This document shows positions 43,608 to 54,474 of a DNA stretch of 64,000 nucleotides, one piece after another. The DNA comes from Macrotis lagotis (taxonomy: Eukaryota; Chordata; Mammalia; Peramelemorphia; Peramelidae). Each line of letters starts with the position of its first letter. The first letter of the stretch is position 1. The notes beneath the pieces are model-generated. The model was not told where the DNA came from. It saw nothing but the letters and a program-made list of their open reading frames with translations, and did no database searches. The stretch covers positions 279,722,067 to 279,786,066 of the forward strand of contig NC_133660.1 in assembly GCF_037893015.1 (NCBI RefSeq). The letters are read 5' to 3'. Both the position numbers and the translations under genes were made by a program.

Positions 43608-43915
43608 GGAAGCTAGATGTCTCAATGGGTTGAACGCAGGTCCTGAAGTCAGGAGGACCTGAGTTCAAATCCAACCTCAGACATTTACTAGATATGTAAC
43701 TTTGGTTACGTCATTTAGCTTTGACTGCCTCACATCCAGGGCCATCTCCAGTGATCCTGATTCACATCTGGCCACAGAACTCAGAAGATTGGAGAATAAA
43801 ATGAGGCTGGTGACATAGCACTGCCCCCCCCACACACACACACACAAACAGGCATATCAAGGCATCACCTTCCTGATGTCATGGTCTTCTTAGAAAACAA
43901 AGAACAAACATCATC
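43608..43915 (+). mobile_element. composite marsupial SINE, sense
   Basis: GAAGCTAGATGTCTCAATGG, GGAGGACCTGAGTTCAAATC, GGGCCATCTCCAGTGATCCT, TTCCTGATGTCATGGTCTTC, then AACAAACATCATCAG with a short (CATCAG)n to 43935. It lies about 110 bases from an opposite copy. Confidence 0.9.
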
Positions 43916-43989
43916 AGCATCAGCATCAGCATCACCACATAGGAGGAGGGGAGAAAAGCATGGCAATGAGTTAGTCTGGAACAGAAAAT

Positions 43990-44170
43990 ATATTAAGGAG
44001 TATAATGGGAGATGAGATTGGAAAGACAGATTGGAACCAGATGGTGAAAAAAGTATAAATGCCAACTAGGGAATTTGTATTTCAATTTGGAAGCATTAGG
44101 GAGCCACTGAAGTTTCTTGAGCAGGAGAATGCTACAGCAAGAAAGGTGTCCTGGAAACACATTAGTCTGT
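43990..44170 (-). repeat. L2 fragment
   Basis: TTAGGGAGCCACTGAAGTTT, CTTGAGCAGGAGAATGCTAC, TGTCCTGGAAACACATT: antisense L2 middle. Confidence 0.75.
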
Positions 44171-44474
44171 ATATCAATGCAGACATACACGCACTCTTTG
44201 AAGGTGACTGGCAATGAACATTTAGTCATCTCACTCTCACTATTCTCTCTCTAACTGATTCACACAAAGAAATGAGAGCACCAGTCATGCAGAATGGATG
44301 TTGTACTGACCTGGGAAGATGATATGTCTTGTTAGGCTAAGATTACTAGATTGGAGGGTCCCTATTACAGACCATTGTCCCCCAACCCTCATTATCTCCT
44401 TTACCAAATTACTAATATTTTTAGCTTTCCTAGGGGTTTTCTCTATTTTACAACACACCTCAGTTTTCAGGAAC
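44171..44474. other. unique sequence
   Basis: GAATGGATGTTGTACTGACC and CCAAATTACTAATATTTTTA; repeat-free, no gene. Confidence 0.45.
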
Positions 44475-44610
44475 AGTGGAGAGAACCCTGGCTCTGAAAT
44501 TAAAGGAAGTTAAAGATTTGAGGTTCAAATCCTGCCTCTGATTCTTTGTGACCAAGGGGGGTATTTCTTTCTTTGTAAAATGACAGAATGGACTCTGGCT
44601 CTCCCAGCTT
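44475..44610 (+). repeat. MIR fragment
   Basis: GAGGTTCAAATCCTGCCTCT and GTATTTCTTTCTTTGTAAAA. Confidence 0.65.
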
Positions 44611-44889
44611 CAGACTGCCATCTGACTACATGGCTTCTGTTTCTAAGTAAGGAGATGATGGTAGCGTCCACCGGAGGGTTGACTGAAGCATGTTGAGTGT
44701 AGAGGGGATGCCCCAGGAAAGAGGAGTTAGACTTCCAACAGAAGAGCAAAGAGTCATGGGCTTAGATGTTGAAAAGGGCTTTGAAGACTTTCCTGCCCAA
44801 GGCTTGTTACCTATAGGGCTTCCTGGAACCCTTTGGAAATCATACTTTCTCAGAATTCTGATTTTAAATGCATAAAGTCAAATCCAGAA

Positions 44890-44928
44890 GCATACCCACA
44901 CTCAAACAGACAGAGACAGAGACATTCA

Positions 44929-44970
<42 letters not shown>

Positions 44971-45312
44971 GACAGAGACACAGAGAGAAAGAGAGACAGA
45001 GACTGAGAGACAGAGACATACAGGAGAGAAAAAGGGAGAGACAGAGAGAGACAGAGAGGCAGAGAGAGAGAAGACAGAGACAGAGAGAGAGAAGACAGAG
45101 ACAGAGAGATAGAGACAGAGAGGCAGAGAGAGAGAAGACAGACAGAGACAGAGGCAGAGAGAGACAGAGACAGAGACAGAGACAGAGAGAGACAGAGAGA
45201 GACAGAGGCAGAGAGAAGACAGAGACAGAGAGAGAGAGAAGACAGAGAGAGACAGAGAGGCAGAGGGAGAGAAGACAGAGAGAGAGAGACAGAAACAGAC
45301 AGAGACAGAGGT

Positions 45313-45371
<59 letters not shown>

Positions 45372-45402
45372 CAGAGAGACAGAGACAGAGACAGAGAGAG
45401 AA
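44890..45402. repeat. 500-bp purine tract (GAGACA)n
   Basis: GAGAGACAGAGACAGAGAGA-type repeats with a pure GA run near 45322-45352. The Arg/Glu/Gln-rich 148-codon frame (44868-45314) is an artefact. Confidence 0.95.
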
Positions 45403-45419
45403 AAATCAGAAATAGTCTG

Positions 45420-45735
45420 TGCCTCCCTCCCTCAAGGAGCTCCTAGGCTAACTGGGGAAACAAGAAGAAACTAGCATCTCCCAGCCAATTGTGGCCAGGA
45501 TATGTTGGCGGTCCTCTTGGAGGTAACAGAACCAACATTGAGGAATGGGAAAGGCTTCTCTTAAAATGTGGGATTTCAGATGAGACATGGAGGAAGTTAA
45601 GGAAGGTGGAGGGTGGAGCTACAGGAGGGAGAGCATTTCTGGCATGAGGGCATAGAAAGAGGAAATACCTGGAGGATGGAGATGAAGTGTCTCAGGCAAG
45701 AAAAACTAAAGACTTCCAGAGGAAGCAAATCGTAT
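45420..45735 (-). repeat. L2 3' region
   Basis: CCTCAAGGAGCTCCTAGGCT, GAATGGGAAAGGCTTCTCTT, GGAGAGCATTTCTGGCATGA, AGATGAAGTGTCTCAGGCAA. Confidence 0.85.
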
Positions 45736-45779
45736 TGAAATGGAGTTATCAAGACATTTAAAAAAATCCACAGACCCTG

Positions 45780-45910
45780 AGATTAAGAACCCTTTATTTA
45801 GTTCAGCATCTCATTTTATTGTTGAGAAAACTGAGACCTGCGGAGGGTGACATTCAGGTGGCAGAATTGGAATCTGGGTCTTCTGTATATTTACTTGTCC
45901 TTGGTTCTGG
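45780..45910 (-). repeat. MIR fragment
   Basis: TCATTTTATTGTTGAGAAAA, CTGAGACCTGCGGAGGGTGA, TTGGAATCTGGGTCTTCTG. Confidence 0.75.
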
Positions 45911-45964
45911 AGGACAGGATTTGGAACAATGGAAGTCAATTTAAGAGAGGCACCACCTGGCCAC

Positions 45965-46185
45965 ACCTACGATTATCATTATTATTTTTTTAATTTTAAT
46001 TTTTTTCTTTCCCCTTTACTTTATCGCTCAAGTGAGTCTATATTTTTGGGGGAGGGGGGTATTTTGTTCACTCTTAAACAAGAATATTTTATTAATGTAT
46101 AAAAACATTATTTGTACAAAATGAGAATAAATAAATATTTAACAAATAAAACAAAATAAAACTAGTGCCTTATTAAAAAAAAAGA
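45965..46185. repeat. AT-rich retroposon-like tail, unidentified
   Basis: TTTATTAATGTATAAAAACA and TTATTTGTACAAAATGAGAA, then AATAAATAAATATTTAACAA and poly(A). It resembles the 3' end of a LINE, but I cannot name the family. Confidence 0.45.
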
Positions 46186-46839
46186 GAGAGGCAGATCTCA
46201 GCCTGTTAGAAGGACTTTCTGACAGTGGGGGGGCTGCCAACAGTGGGAGAGAATTCCTAAGGAAGTCATGTCCCAGTTGAGGCTGGTTGACCACTTGTTG
46301 GGAGATGGACAGACTCCCCAGTGCTGTGGTGGAAAGTCTGTGATTCTGACTCTAAACCAGCCCTTGAGAGATAGGGAGCCCTAGCCTCCAGCTAAGACAA
46401 GGAAGCTGAGGAAACAACATCAGCTTAATAAGGGGAAACTGATCCCACCATCTGGCTCCAAAGGCAGGCACTGGAGTAAGGGACCAATCTCCCAGGCCCC
46501 CAAGCACAGCCCGGGGCTGACAACAGCTTAGCCAGACTTCCTTGGGGTCAAGGGACAGAGGAAGGTGGCAGGTGAAGGAGAGAGAGCAGGAATTCACCAG
46601 CCCCTTTCGAATTCCTAGCAAAAACCTTGCCGTGGGAATGGGGGGAAGACCCCAAGGAGAAACTGGCACTGGGGGGATGGGCCCCCTCCCCAGGATCAGA
46701 AGCCTCTGCCCCTTTGGCACCAACCTGGGGAGCCTGGAGGGGGGGCAGGGTGGGAGCGAGAGAAAAGAAAGTGGGACTGCAGAGGCCAGAATCTCATTAC
46801 CCTCGAAGGCCTGAGGCAAAACTTCAGATCTGACAAAGA
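46186..46839. other. unique GC-rich sequence
   Basis: A 234-codon - frame (46352-47056) runs through this and the next block. It is proline-rich with no domain and is more likely chance in GC-rich DNA. Confidence 0.45.
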
Positions 46840-46970
46840 AAACCCTTTCTTTGCCTCGTCCTGTGTAATTACAACTCCTTAATTGCGAGGATATTTCTAA
46901 CAGTAGCTGAGCTGTCTGGGGCAAGTAGCCAGGACAGCTGCAGGTGTCAATTCCTGTAGTCTGGTGGCGT
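46840..46970. promoter_or_regulatory. possible conserved enhancer-like element
   Basis: GTGTAATTACAACTCCTTAA (palindromic TAATTA core at 46866-46871), CCTTAATTGCGAGGATATTT, GACAGCTGCAGGTGTCAATT (E-boxes CAGCTG and CAGGTG). The homeobox and E-box mix, with no repeat, is typical of developmental enhancers. Confidence 0.42.
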
Positions 46971-47384
46971 CTACACATGCCAAGGGGCACAGAGAGCTGA
47001 AGCAATGGGGCTGTGTTCATGGGGGGGGGGGCAGGAGGGGGCCAAACCATGATCACTAGATGGGACCTTCCAGTTGGGAAAGGAGAGAAGGCCGGAGTCT
47101 CTTGGCCATCCAGCCCAGACTGATCACTGAGCTTTAGGGAGACTTAGTGGGGCCTGGAGAACTGGGCTGGACAAAAAAATGCCCAGGGTCCAAATTCTGT
47201 CCCTTACCCTTATTGGCTATGGGATCGTGGACCAGCAAACATGTCTAAGCCTTAGTGGCTCTCCCAAAGTACTCTTTTAAAGTTGACTGATTGACCTCAA
47301 GAAGTGGGATTAGCCTCCATCTTCTCAGGAAAGTTCAGGTCCCCTCACATGGTCATTTGCCACCTGGAGGCAGTTTATTAGAGT
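46971..47384. other. unique sequence
   Basis: G11 at 47021-47031. 47160-47260 may be a MIR scrap. No gene. Confidence 0.45.
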
Positions 47385-47515
47385 AATATTTGAGAGATGA
47401 GGAAACTGAGACCCCCAGAGGGAAGTGACTTGGCCAAGGTCACTGAAAGAGCTAGGATTTAACTCCAGATTCCCTGACTCCAATCCTCCGCTCTCTCCCT
47501 TATAACACGCAATCA
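47385..47515 (-). repeat. MIR fragment
   Basis: GAGATGAGGAAACTGAGACC, GTGACTTGGCCAAGGTCACT, TTTAACTCCAGATTCCCTGA. Confidence 0.85.
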
Positions 47516-47824
47516 ATCTACAAGCAATTTGGGATCCTGCCCACAGCCATGGCCTTATACTTGAGACATGAATTGAAGAGAAGAGGCACGGCTAATTTCA
47601 GGACTGTGGGATGCTGAGTAGGAAGGGTTGGGGATGGAGGAGCCAGAAGGGATCATATTCTGTCCAAGAGGCAGGGGGGTCAAAGAGCTTCTGGAAAATG
47701 AGACTCCTTTGGTGCCAATCTCCAGGCCAGCTTGGATTTCCGCATACGAGACTATCAACAGAGAGTCCAGGAATGGCAGAGTATAGGTCATACGATAGAA
47801 ACGGCATTTTCCCCAACTTAATAG
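47516..47824. other. unique sequence
   Basis: Nothing recognised. Confidence 0.5.
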
Positions 47825-47925
47825 ACTTCCTTCTTTCCTTCCTCTCTTCTTTCCTCCCTTCCTCCCTCCCTCCCTTCCTTCCTTCCTTCCCTTCTTTTTT
47901 CTTTTCTTTCTTCCTCTATTCATTT
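47825..47925. repeat. (CTTC)n pyrimidine tract
   Basis: CTTCCTTCTTTCCTTCC-type repeat, about 100 bases. Confidence 0.95.
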
Positions 47926-48860
47926 ATCTATCTGGGCATCTATTGCCTTTAGCATAAAGAGCTCTTGATGGAAAGGAGTTGAGAAGGCAGCTACCTGTCA
48001 CCAATGAAGGGCTCACTTTTCTCAGGGTAACTACATACTAGGAGTTGAGAGTCACATTTGCCCTAGCTCATTCTCTTCTAAACCTTGGGTCCTCTTTTCG
48101 GAGCTGCCAGTCATGTCCTGGAGCAGTCCTGCCCTCCTTAGCCCACTACTAACCTTCTTGGGTGTTAGGGCTGAAAGCCAAGCTATCTTATCTGGGTCTT
48201 TGAGGAATGGACAGTTTGCTAGCTGGGCTAAATCAGATTGAAGCCCACACTGGAGAGTCTCGGTGAAGTGGGAAAAGTGATCCCCCCATGCTCCTCATAC
48301 AGATAGGAATCTCCTATCAGCGTATCTGTGGCTCTGGGTAATCTGACATCACCAGAATCAATGTAGCTGAAAATCACAGCAGATCCCTTTCCTTTCTCAG
48401 GAGCCCATTGGAAACCAAACCCATAATATCCTTATTGTTCTGGGATAATATGAAACTCCAGGGAAAGGGGACTTAGAAATGGAGCTGGAAGCCAGGAAAT
48501 CTTTTTTTCTTGGTCTCTGGCATGGATTCTCTGGGTGATCACAGGCCTAAGTCCATGGATTGCTTCAGTTTGCTCTCCTTGAAGGACTCAGGAAGGTGAC
48601 AGATGAGCAGCCTTTGAGCCTCCCTGACACATCTGAGTGTTGATCCTCCAACGATAATAGTTATCCTTCATGATGGAAGATCATGACAACAAGTGGCCCT
48701 CCAATCGCCTTCTGATGTGGTGGCAGGGGCACTGCTTCCTGAGGGAGGAACCATAGCTTGTCTGGGTCATCTCACCGATCCCAAAGGGGCTTCACAACCT
48801 GGCTCTTTCTTGTTTGCCAAACTGGTCCTCCAATTTCCTCTATAAGTCACTGAGTTGTTA
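47926..48860. other. mostly unique sequence
   Basis: 48655-48730 faintly resembles the composite SINE tail (CTTCATGATGGAAGATCATG). Otherwise no repeat or gene. Confidence 0.45.
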
Positions 48861-48888
48861 CACACACACACACACACACACACACACC
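48861..48888. repeat. (CA)n microsatellite
   Basis: Fourteen CA units. Confidence 0.95.
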
Positions 48889-48889
48889 A

Positions 48890-50210
48890 ACTTCTCCTGA
48901 GCTGCTCTCCCTCCTCAGTTCTACCACTAGACGTCTGGGCTTTCTTCAAGACTCACTTCCCACTGTCCCCCCACTCCCATCCAAGATCACCTTCCATTCT
49001 TCGGTATCCCCAGTGCCTACCACACAGTAGGCACATTCTAAATATTGATTGATCGATCAACTGTGTTTATAGCTTGTCTTTTTACATGACTCTGCACGTT
49101 GTCTCCCTCATTAGACCAAGAGCTCCTCAGGCTCAAGAACTATGTTTTCACAAATGGTCAAAGGATATGCAAAGGCAATTTACAAATGAGGAGATCAAAG
49201 TAATCCATAGCCATATGAAAAAATGCTCTAAATCATTAATTATTAAAGAAATGCAAATTAAAGCTTCGCTGAGGTACCATCTCACACCTCTCAGATTGGC
49301 CAGTATGACCAGGAAGGATAATGATCATTGTTGGAAGGGATATGGGAAATCTGGGACACTATTACACTGTTGGTGGAGCTGTGAACTCATCCAACCCTTC
49401 TGGAGAGCTATTTGGAACTTTGCCCAAAGGGCAACAAAAATGTGCATCCCCTTTGACCCAGCAATACCACTACTGGGTCTATACCCTGAAGAGATGAGGA
49501 AAAAGGGTAAAAACATCACTTGTACAAAAATATTTATAGCAGCCCTGTTTGTGGTGGCAAAGAATTGGAAATCCAGTAAATGTCCTTCATTTGGGGAATG
49601 GCTTAGCAAACTGTGGTCTATGTATGTCATGGAACACTACTGTTCTATTAGAAACCAGGAGGGACGGGAATTCAGGGAAGCCTGGAGGGATTTGGATGAA
49701 CTGATGCTGAGTGAGATGAGCAGAACCAGAAAAACACTGTATATCCTAACAGCAACATGGGGGCGATGATCAACCTTGAAGGACTCGCTCATTCCATCAA
49801 TGCAACAATCGGGAACAATTTGGGGCTGTCTGCAAAGGAGAGTGTCATCTGTATCCAGATAAGGAGATATGGAGTTTGACCATAGTGCAAGGACTATTCG
49901 CTTTAATTTAGAAAAAAAAACACAACTAGCTTATTGTCTGATCTGGTTACGTCTTAGACTTCTCGTCTCTTCTTTAAGGATCTGATTTCTCTCTCATCAC
50001 ACCCAATTTGGATCAAGGTACAACATGGAAACAAAGTAAAGACTGACGGAGTGCTATCTGTGGGGGGGAGGGGGAGGGAAAATGTAAAACTCAAATAATA
50101 TCTTTAATAAAAATTAATTAAAAAAAAGAACTCTGTTTTGGCCTTTCTGTACCTAGCACTTAGTTGTTGTTTGCTGACCTGTTGATCGACTTTGAGGTCT
50201 AGAGGCTTCG
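48890..50210 (+). mobile_element. sense L2 3' end, split by an L1
   Basis: GGGCTTTCTTCAAGACTCAC, CACACAGTAGGCACATTCTA, GTCTCCCTCATTAGACCAAG, GAGCTCCTCAGGCTCAAGAA; after the L1 it resumes with GGCCTTTCTGTACCTAGCAC and GTTGTTTGCTGACCTG. Confidence 0.85.
49149..50125 (+). mobile_element. 5'-truncated L1 with ORF2 C-terminus and 3' UTR
   Basis: An intact frame from the insertion point to the TGA at 49767-49769 gives about 206 residues of L1 ORF2 C-terminus: MQIKASLRYHLTPLRLASM, LLHCWWSCELIQPFW, CIPFDPAIPLLGLYPEE, CTKIFIAALFVVAKNWKSS. The HCWW.C motif and the DPAIPLLG and FIAALF blocks are typical. This part lies after the endonuclease and RT domains, so it cannot move itself. The 3' UTR has the run TGGGGGGGAG and the end TCTTTAATAAAAATTAATTA. 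An open frame of this length suggests a fairly young insertion. A 14-bp target duplication flanks it (49135-49148 and 50126-50139, one mismatch). Confidence 0.93.
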
Positions 50211-50224
50211 TCTGTGGTTGAAGA

Positions 50225-50760
50225 AAAAAAAAAAAAGCTTGGCTTTAGATTGAGGGGATCTGGGTTCGAATCCTAACCATGATTTACTCCCTGGTGGCTT
50301 CAGCCTCTTACTTCTCCCCAGTTTTCATTTCTATTTCCTCCTCTGTCAAATACAGGAGCAGCCTTGAAGGTCCCTTTCCTTTCCAAAGCAATGGTCCTGG
50401 GCGCCTGTCTCCTGCAAAAGACTGAAAGCTCATCAAGAGCAGAATCAATGGCAGGTAGTTCTTGTATCACCTTCTCCCTGAGGTCTTTCCTGCTCCCCAT
50501 CTTCTAGAACTTTCCTCCATCATCAGCCATCAACATTTAGGACTTTGTTTTCTTTGTTTTGTATACCACAATGCAAACTCCTTGTTTGCTCTTTTTTTTT
50601 TTTAATTTTGATTTTTTTTCCCCCAGGAAACCAATCGCCCATTCATTCCCTTATTCTATACTTATCTATGCCCATATTGTTTCCTCTAATAGAACACAGG
50701 CCTCTTGAGGGCAGTCTGTATCTAGGCAGAGTCGAGTAAGGAGCAATTAATTAACTGATC
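50225..50760 (+). repeat. MIR then L2 3' end
   Basis: 50250-50390: TGGGTTCGAATCCTAACCAT, TTTCCTCCTCTGTCAAATAC. 50470-50760: GTCTTTCCTGCTCCCCATCT, TAATAGAACACAGGCCTCTT, with an internal poly(T). Confidence 0.75.
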
Positions 50761-50934
50761 AGCAAAGGGCTGGGCCCTGACCACCCAAAGACATCTTCTT
50801 ATTTCTTCTTTTAGCAGGTCATTACCCAGGTTCTTCTAGTGCAGTTGAGTCTCTGGCAGGACCAACCAAGCTCTGAGAACATTAAGGCAACTGCTGTCTG
50901 AGGGTTGCAAGTTCAGACCCATAAGCTGGGGATG

Positions 50935-51145
50935 CCTTTCTTTCATTTTCTTTTTTTCTTTCTCCTCTTCTCCTTCTTCTTCCTCCTTCTTCCCTTCCTC
51001 TTCTTTCTCCTCCCCTTCCTTCTTTTTTCCTCCTTCTCCTCCCTCCTTTTCCTCCTCCTCCTCCCCTTCTGCCCCCCTCTTCCTCATTCCCTTCCCCTCC
51101 TTGTCCTCTCCCTCCTCTTTCCCTTCCTCCTCCTCCTCCTCAGCA
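50935..51145. repeat. 210-bp pyrimidine tract (TTCC/CTC)n
   Basis: T- and C-only stretches such as CTCCTTCTTCTTCCTCC. The reverse frame is Glu/Lys-rich and not a gene. Confidence 0.95.
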
Positions 51146-51305
51146 GGGGCCCACAAAAAAAATTCTAAAATAGTCATCGGTAGCTGTTGAACTGAATGAC
51201 AGAGCCTACCATTCCAGGAGGGGATGACAACCCTATCAATGACCCATTGGGGAAGGAGCGCTAATGCTGAAGGTGAGTAAGGCAATAACCAGAGAATCCT
51301 AGAAT

Positions 51306-51570
51306 CTATCAGCCAGCAGGCCTTTATTAAGCTCCTACCATGTGCCAGACACTGATTTTAGCCTGTCTTCAAGGAGTTTGGCTAGAACTCTAGGAGTCAT
51401 CTGATCCAACCCATTTCATTTAGAGAAGAGGAAGCCAAAAGTCAGAGAGACCAAGGGCCCTGCTTAGGGGTTCAGTTGTTAGGAGGTGGTAGGGCTGGAC
51501 TTGAACCCGAGCCTTCAAATCCATCACTGCCATACTGTCTCTTGCTTTCTTGGACCAGAGGCTGGATGAC
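51306..51570 (-). repeat. L2 tail then MIR-like fragment
   Basis: AGGCCTTTATTAAGCTCCTA and CATGTGCCAGACACTGATTT (L2); then AGAGAAGAGGAAGCCAAAAG and GGCTGGACTTGAACCCGAGC (MIR). Confidence 0.8.
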
Positions 51571-52597
51571 TTTGGTGAGGGCTTCTACAGGAGGCAGCCT
51601 CCAAGTTGGAGACTGGTTGTGTAAGGAGGCCCCCCCCAGGAGGGGAGGAAGGAGGTGATGAGGAGGAGGCCTTCTTGGGTTCAAGCTCAGATCAGAGTGC
51701 AGGGCATGGAAGGGTTGCTGGCTAAATCAACAGTATGGTGGGATATGGCAGCTGAGAGGTGACTGGAGTCTTGGGGTGGTCTCCTAGAGGATCCTGGAGG
51801 CATCTTAGAGACTACCATAGTGAATACCCCATGAAATATGGTTTGTTGTCAGGTCCATTTGAAAAGAAACCAGTTGATTTCCAAAGGGATGTGGATTTCC
51901 CAAGTCATCCTTGGCCCTCATGGGAAATAGTGGCAGGTCTCAGGAAGGCTGCTTCCATCAACAGGTCTCATTTTGTTCTCTCAGACTCCTGGTATGGGTC
52001 GGCCAAGGGCCTTCACCTGCTGGCTCCCCTGGCCTGGGTCCTGAAGACCCTAAACAGGCATGGAATGTTCCCTGGGTCGTTTGTTCTCTGGACAGTAGGA
52101 GAAGGGAGGGCTCATTTGCCGCAATGTTCCAAAGCTGGGGACTTCCAGGAGGTCCTGGCTGTTGGCCGTAGAGTAAATCGTCTGCTGAACCAAATCTATG
52201 AATGAGAGGAGACGGCAGCTTCTAATTTCTGCAAAGAATGAGCCATTTCCCCACTTGGCTGGCCAGGCCGAGATGGGGCACAATGGGCTGAGGAGATGGG
52301 TCAAGGAGCTGCTCCCAGTCCTGGACCGATTCCACATGGCCTGGAACCTGGGGAAGGATCTTTGGCAAGCTTTCATCCCAGGCTCCGGGTTCCTTCCAAG
52401 TTCCAGTGTTGACACAAGTAGAATGGGTGCCTCTTGGCTGAGGTTGAGTGAGAACTACCCCCAAAGAACTCCTTTTGTGTTTCCTAGGCACAGAGCTACA
52501 ACTAGGGTGGGGTGATTGGAGCTTTGCCCAGGGCCATGGGTGCTGACAGCACTTCCATTCCCTCATCAGTGTTGCAGCGAGTGAGATTAGCACTAAC
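51571..52597. other. unique sequence, possibly with conserved core 52040-52300
   Basis: CATGGAATGTTCCCTGGGTC (imperfect palindrome), GAGTAAATCGTCTGCTGAAC, CCAAATCTATGAATGAG. A 148-codon + frame (51759-52205) ends here without recognised domains. Confidence 0.35.
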
Positions 52598-52780
52598 TGT
52601 TGTTGGTGTTGTTTGTGCTTTGTGACATTGGGGATATGAATTAGATTTAAGTGAGGGCGGACTGTGCAGAGGCGCCAACCGCACGCTGTCCTCTGGAGTC
52701 ATCTGGGGCCGGTGGTCAGATAGGAATACAAAACAAAAGTAACTTCTATTTTCACTCTGAGGCAATCAGGGCCCAAATCA
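52598..52780 (-). repeat. decayed composite SINE
   Basis: TTTGTGCTTTGTGACATTGG, AATTAGATTTAAGTGAGGGC, TGGAGTCATCTGGGGCCGGT, GAGGCAATCAGGGCCC align in order with 9815-10130 but are strongly diverged. Confidence 0.65.
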
Positions 52781-54125
52781 TGATCAATGGGCCAAAAAGA
52801 CAAATTTGCGTTGCAGGAGGATTCTGAAGGGACAAGATGAATAATGAGTTATGAGAGAGGAAGTTCTGAGGTGGTAGCCTCTTCCCCGCCCCCCCCCCCC
52901 CACTCCCTCCTTTGCCTCTCCAACTCAGGTGTCTTAGAATCTCTATTTCTCCCTTATGAGTCAATATCCTGGTACCTTTAACTACCCCCAAAGGACCCTA
53001 AATCCTGGGGTTTCTCCTTTCTGTTCCTCAACACAATTGAGGCTTTAAAAATTGGATTGGAAAATTCTAGTTTGCTCTGCCCCCCCTTGTCTAGTGATAG
53101 TTCTGAAGCTTCGTGTTGGGGAAGTTGCAGTGGCCTTGGTCTTATTTTTACCTTACCTGAGTCTACCTTACCTGAGCTAACAGTTAAATGTGGCCCTAGG
53201 ACTGAAGGGGGGGTAAATTTATCTCTACTTGGATAAAAGAGGGCCTGGGGGTGGGAGGTGTCTCGGCTCCTGCCAATTCCCCTCCTCTCCATTAGCCCTC
53301 TCTCCCATGTGTACATATGAACATGTTGGTGCCCATCAGCCCATGTGTTCATTTCATCATCTCTGATGGGGCACTACCACACCATCCTGATCATCCCTTG
53401 TAGGAAGGTGTTAGGTCTTCCTGTCACCTCAGGACTCTTGCAGATCTGAGGATTCTGGCCCCTCCAGAATGTCAGAATTGGAGGGGACCATCAAGTAATG
53501 GCTGGTCTCTCTAACTCTCAAAGGTCACAATGGTCACGGTCATATGGAGGACTAGGAGAGCCTTGTCCTCTCCTCCTGGCTCCTGGAGATGGCTAGAGAT
53601 ACTTTAAGACAAAACCTGAAGGAGAAACTTGGGCAGAAACAAGGAGTCTCCTGAGCATCAGGTCCCAAGGACTGAGTCAGGAGCCTCAACAAGAGTGAAG
53701 ATTTGAATCCAAGGAGACAACTGAGATCAGGAGATGCTTTCCAAGGATGTGGCCTCTAGTAGTTTAGGCCTTGGATCCATTGGGGTAGGTGTAAACTGGG
53801 TCATCTGTGCTCCTTCCTGACTCAGTTGGGCCAAGGAGCCCATGGTCCCCAGAACTCTAGTCTCCCCCTTTCTGTGGAGAGGAGGAGATGCCAGCCTTGT
53901 CACCTCTGCAGCTGGCCTCCCTGCCTCCAGTCTCTCTTCTCTACACCCCTCACAAAGGAGTCTTTACTTCTAAGGTACATGTTTGACCTTCACTCTCTTG
54001 CTCAATAAATCATGGTAGCTGCCTAGTACCACAAGGGCCAAGTACAAACACCTTATAACTTGCTTCCAGTCTTCTTTTAAAGCCTTGTTATAGAATATGT
54101 TCTCTTTATTCACACATTGTTCCAG
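52781..54125. other. mostly unique sequence
   Basis: C12 at 52889-52900. 53465-53510 may be MIR3-like (AATGTCAGAATTGGAGGGGA). Direct repeat TTACCTGAGTCTACC/TTACCTGAGCTAAC at about 53153 and 53167. No gene. Confidence 0.45.
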
Positions 54126-54129
54126 ACAA

Positions 54130-54470
54130 AGGAGGCAGCTAGTCAGCTCGGTAGATAGAATTAGGAAGATCTGAGTTCAAATCCAGCCTCAGACACTTAC
54201 TAGATAGTACCAGGGTACCATCGCCCATGGAATATGAAAAGTTAGATATGAATGAATAGCAACAAGGTCCAGATAAACTGAATTTCTGACCGTTCTTCAC
54301 ATGGAAAGTTCCAATTCCCCTCTCCACACCTTTGTCTAAGTCACCTCCCCTAACTAGGAAGCACTCCTCCCTTTTGCCCCCTAGGATCCCTAGTTTCCAT
54401 TGAAACATAGCTCTAAATATCCCTCTTACATCAAGATCACTCTGATTCCCACTACCTCCCTTATTAGATT
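54130..54470 (+). repeat. SINE head then L2-like tail
   Basis: 54130-54210: GGAGGCAGCTAGTCAGCTCG, GATCTGAGTTCAAATCCAGC (3'-shortened SINE). 54290-54470: AGTTCCAATTCCCCTCTCC and CCCTAACTAGGAAGCACTCC, weak L2. Confidence 0.6.
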
Positions 54471-54474
54471 TATT

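Noticed and set aside
44868..45314. 148-codon Arg/Glu/Gln frame
   Set aside because: Translation of (GAGACA)n.
46352..47056. 234-codon - strand frame
   Set aside because: Proline-rich chance frame in GC-rich DNA crossing a TAAT-rich non-coding block and a G11 run; no domain.
49074..49769. 231-codon frame as a host gene
   Set aside because: From 49149 on it is the C-terminus of L1 ORF2; the first 25 residues are L2 tail read in frame.
50836..51285. Glu/Lys-rich 149-codon - frame resembling an acidic nuclear protein
   Set aside because: The acidic part is the antisense of a TTCC/CTC tract.
51759..52205. 148-codon + frame as a gene
   Set aside because: No domain, no splice sites of quality and no promoter; kept only as part of a unique block.
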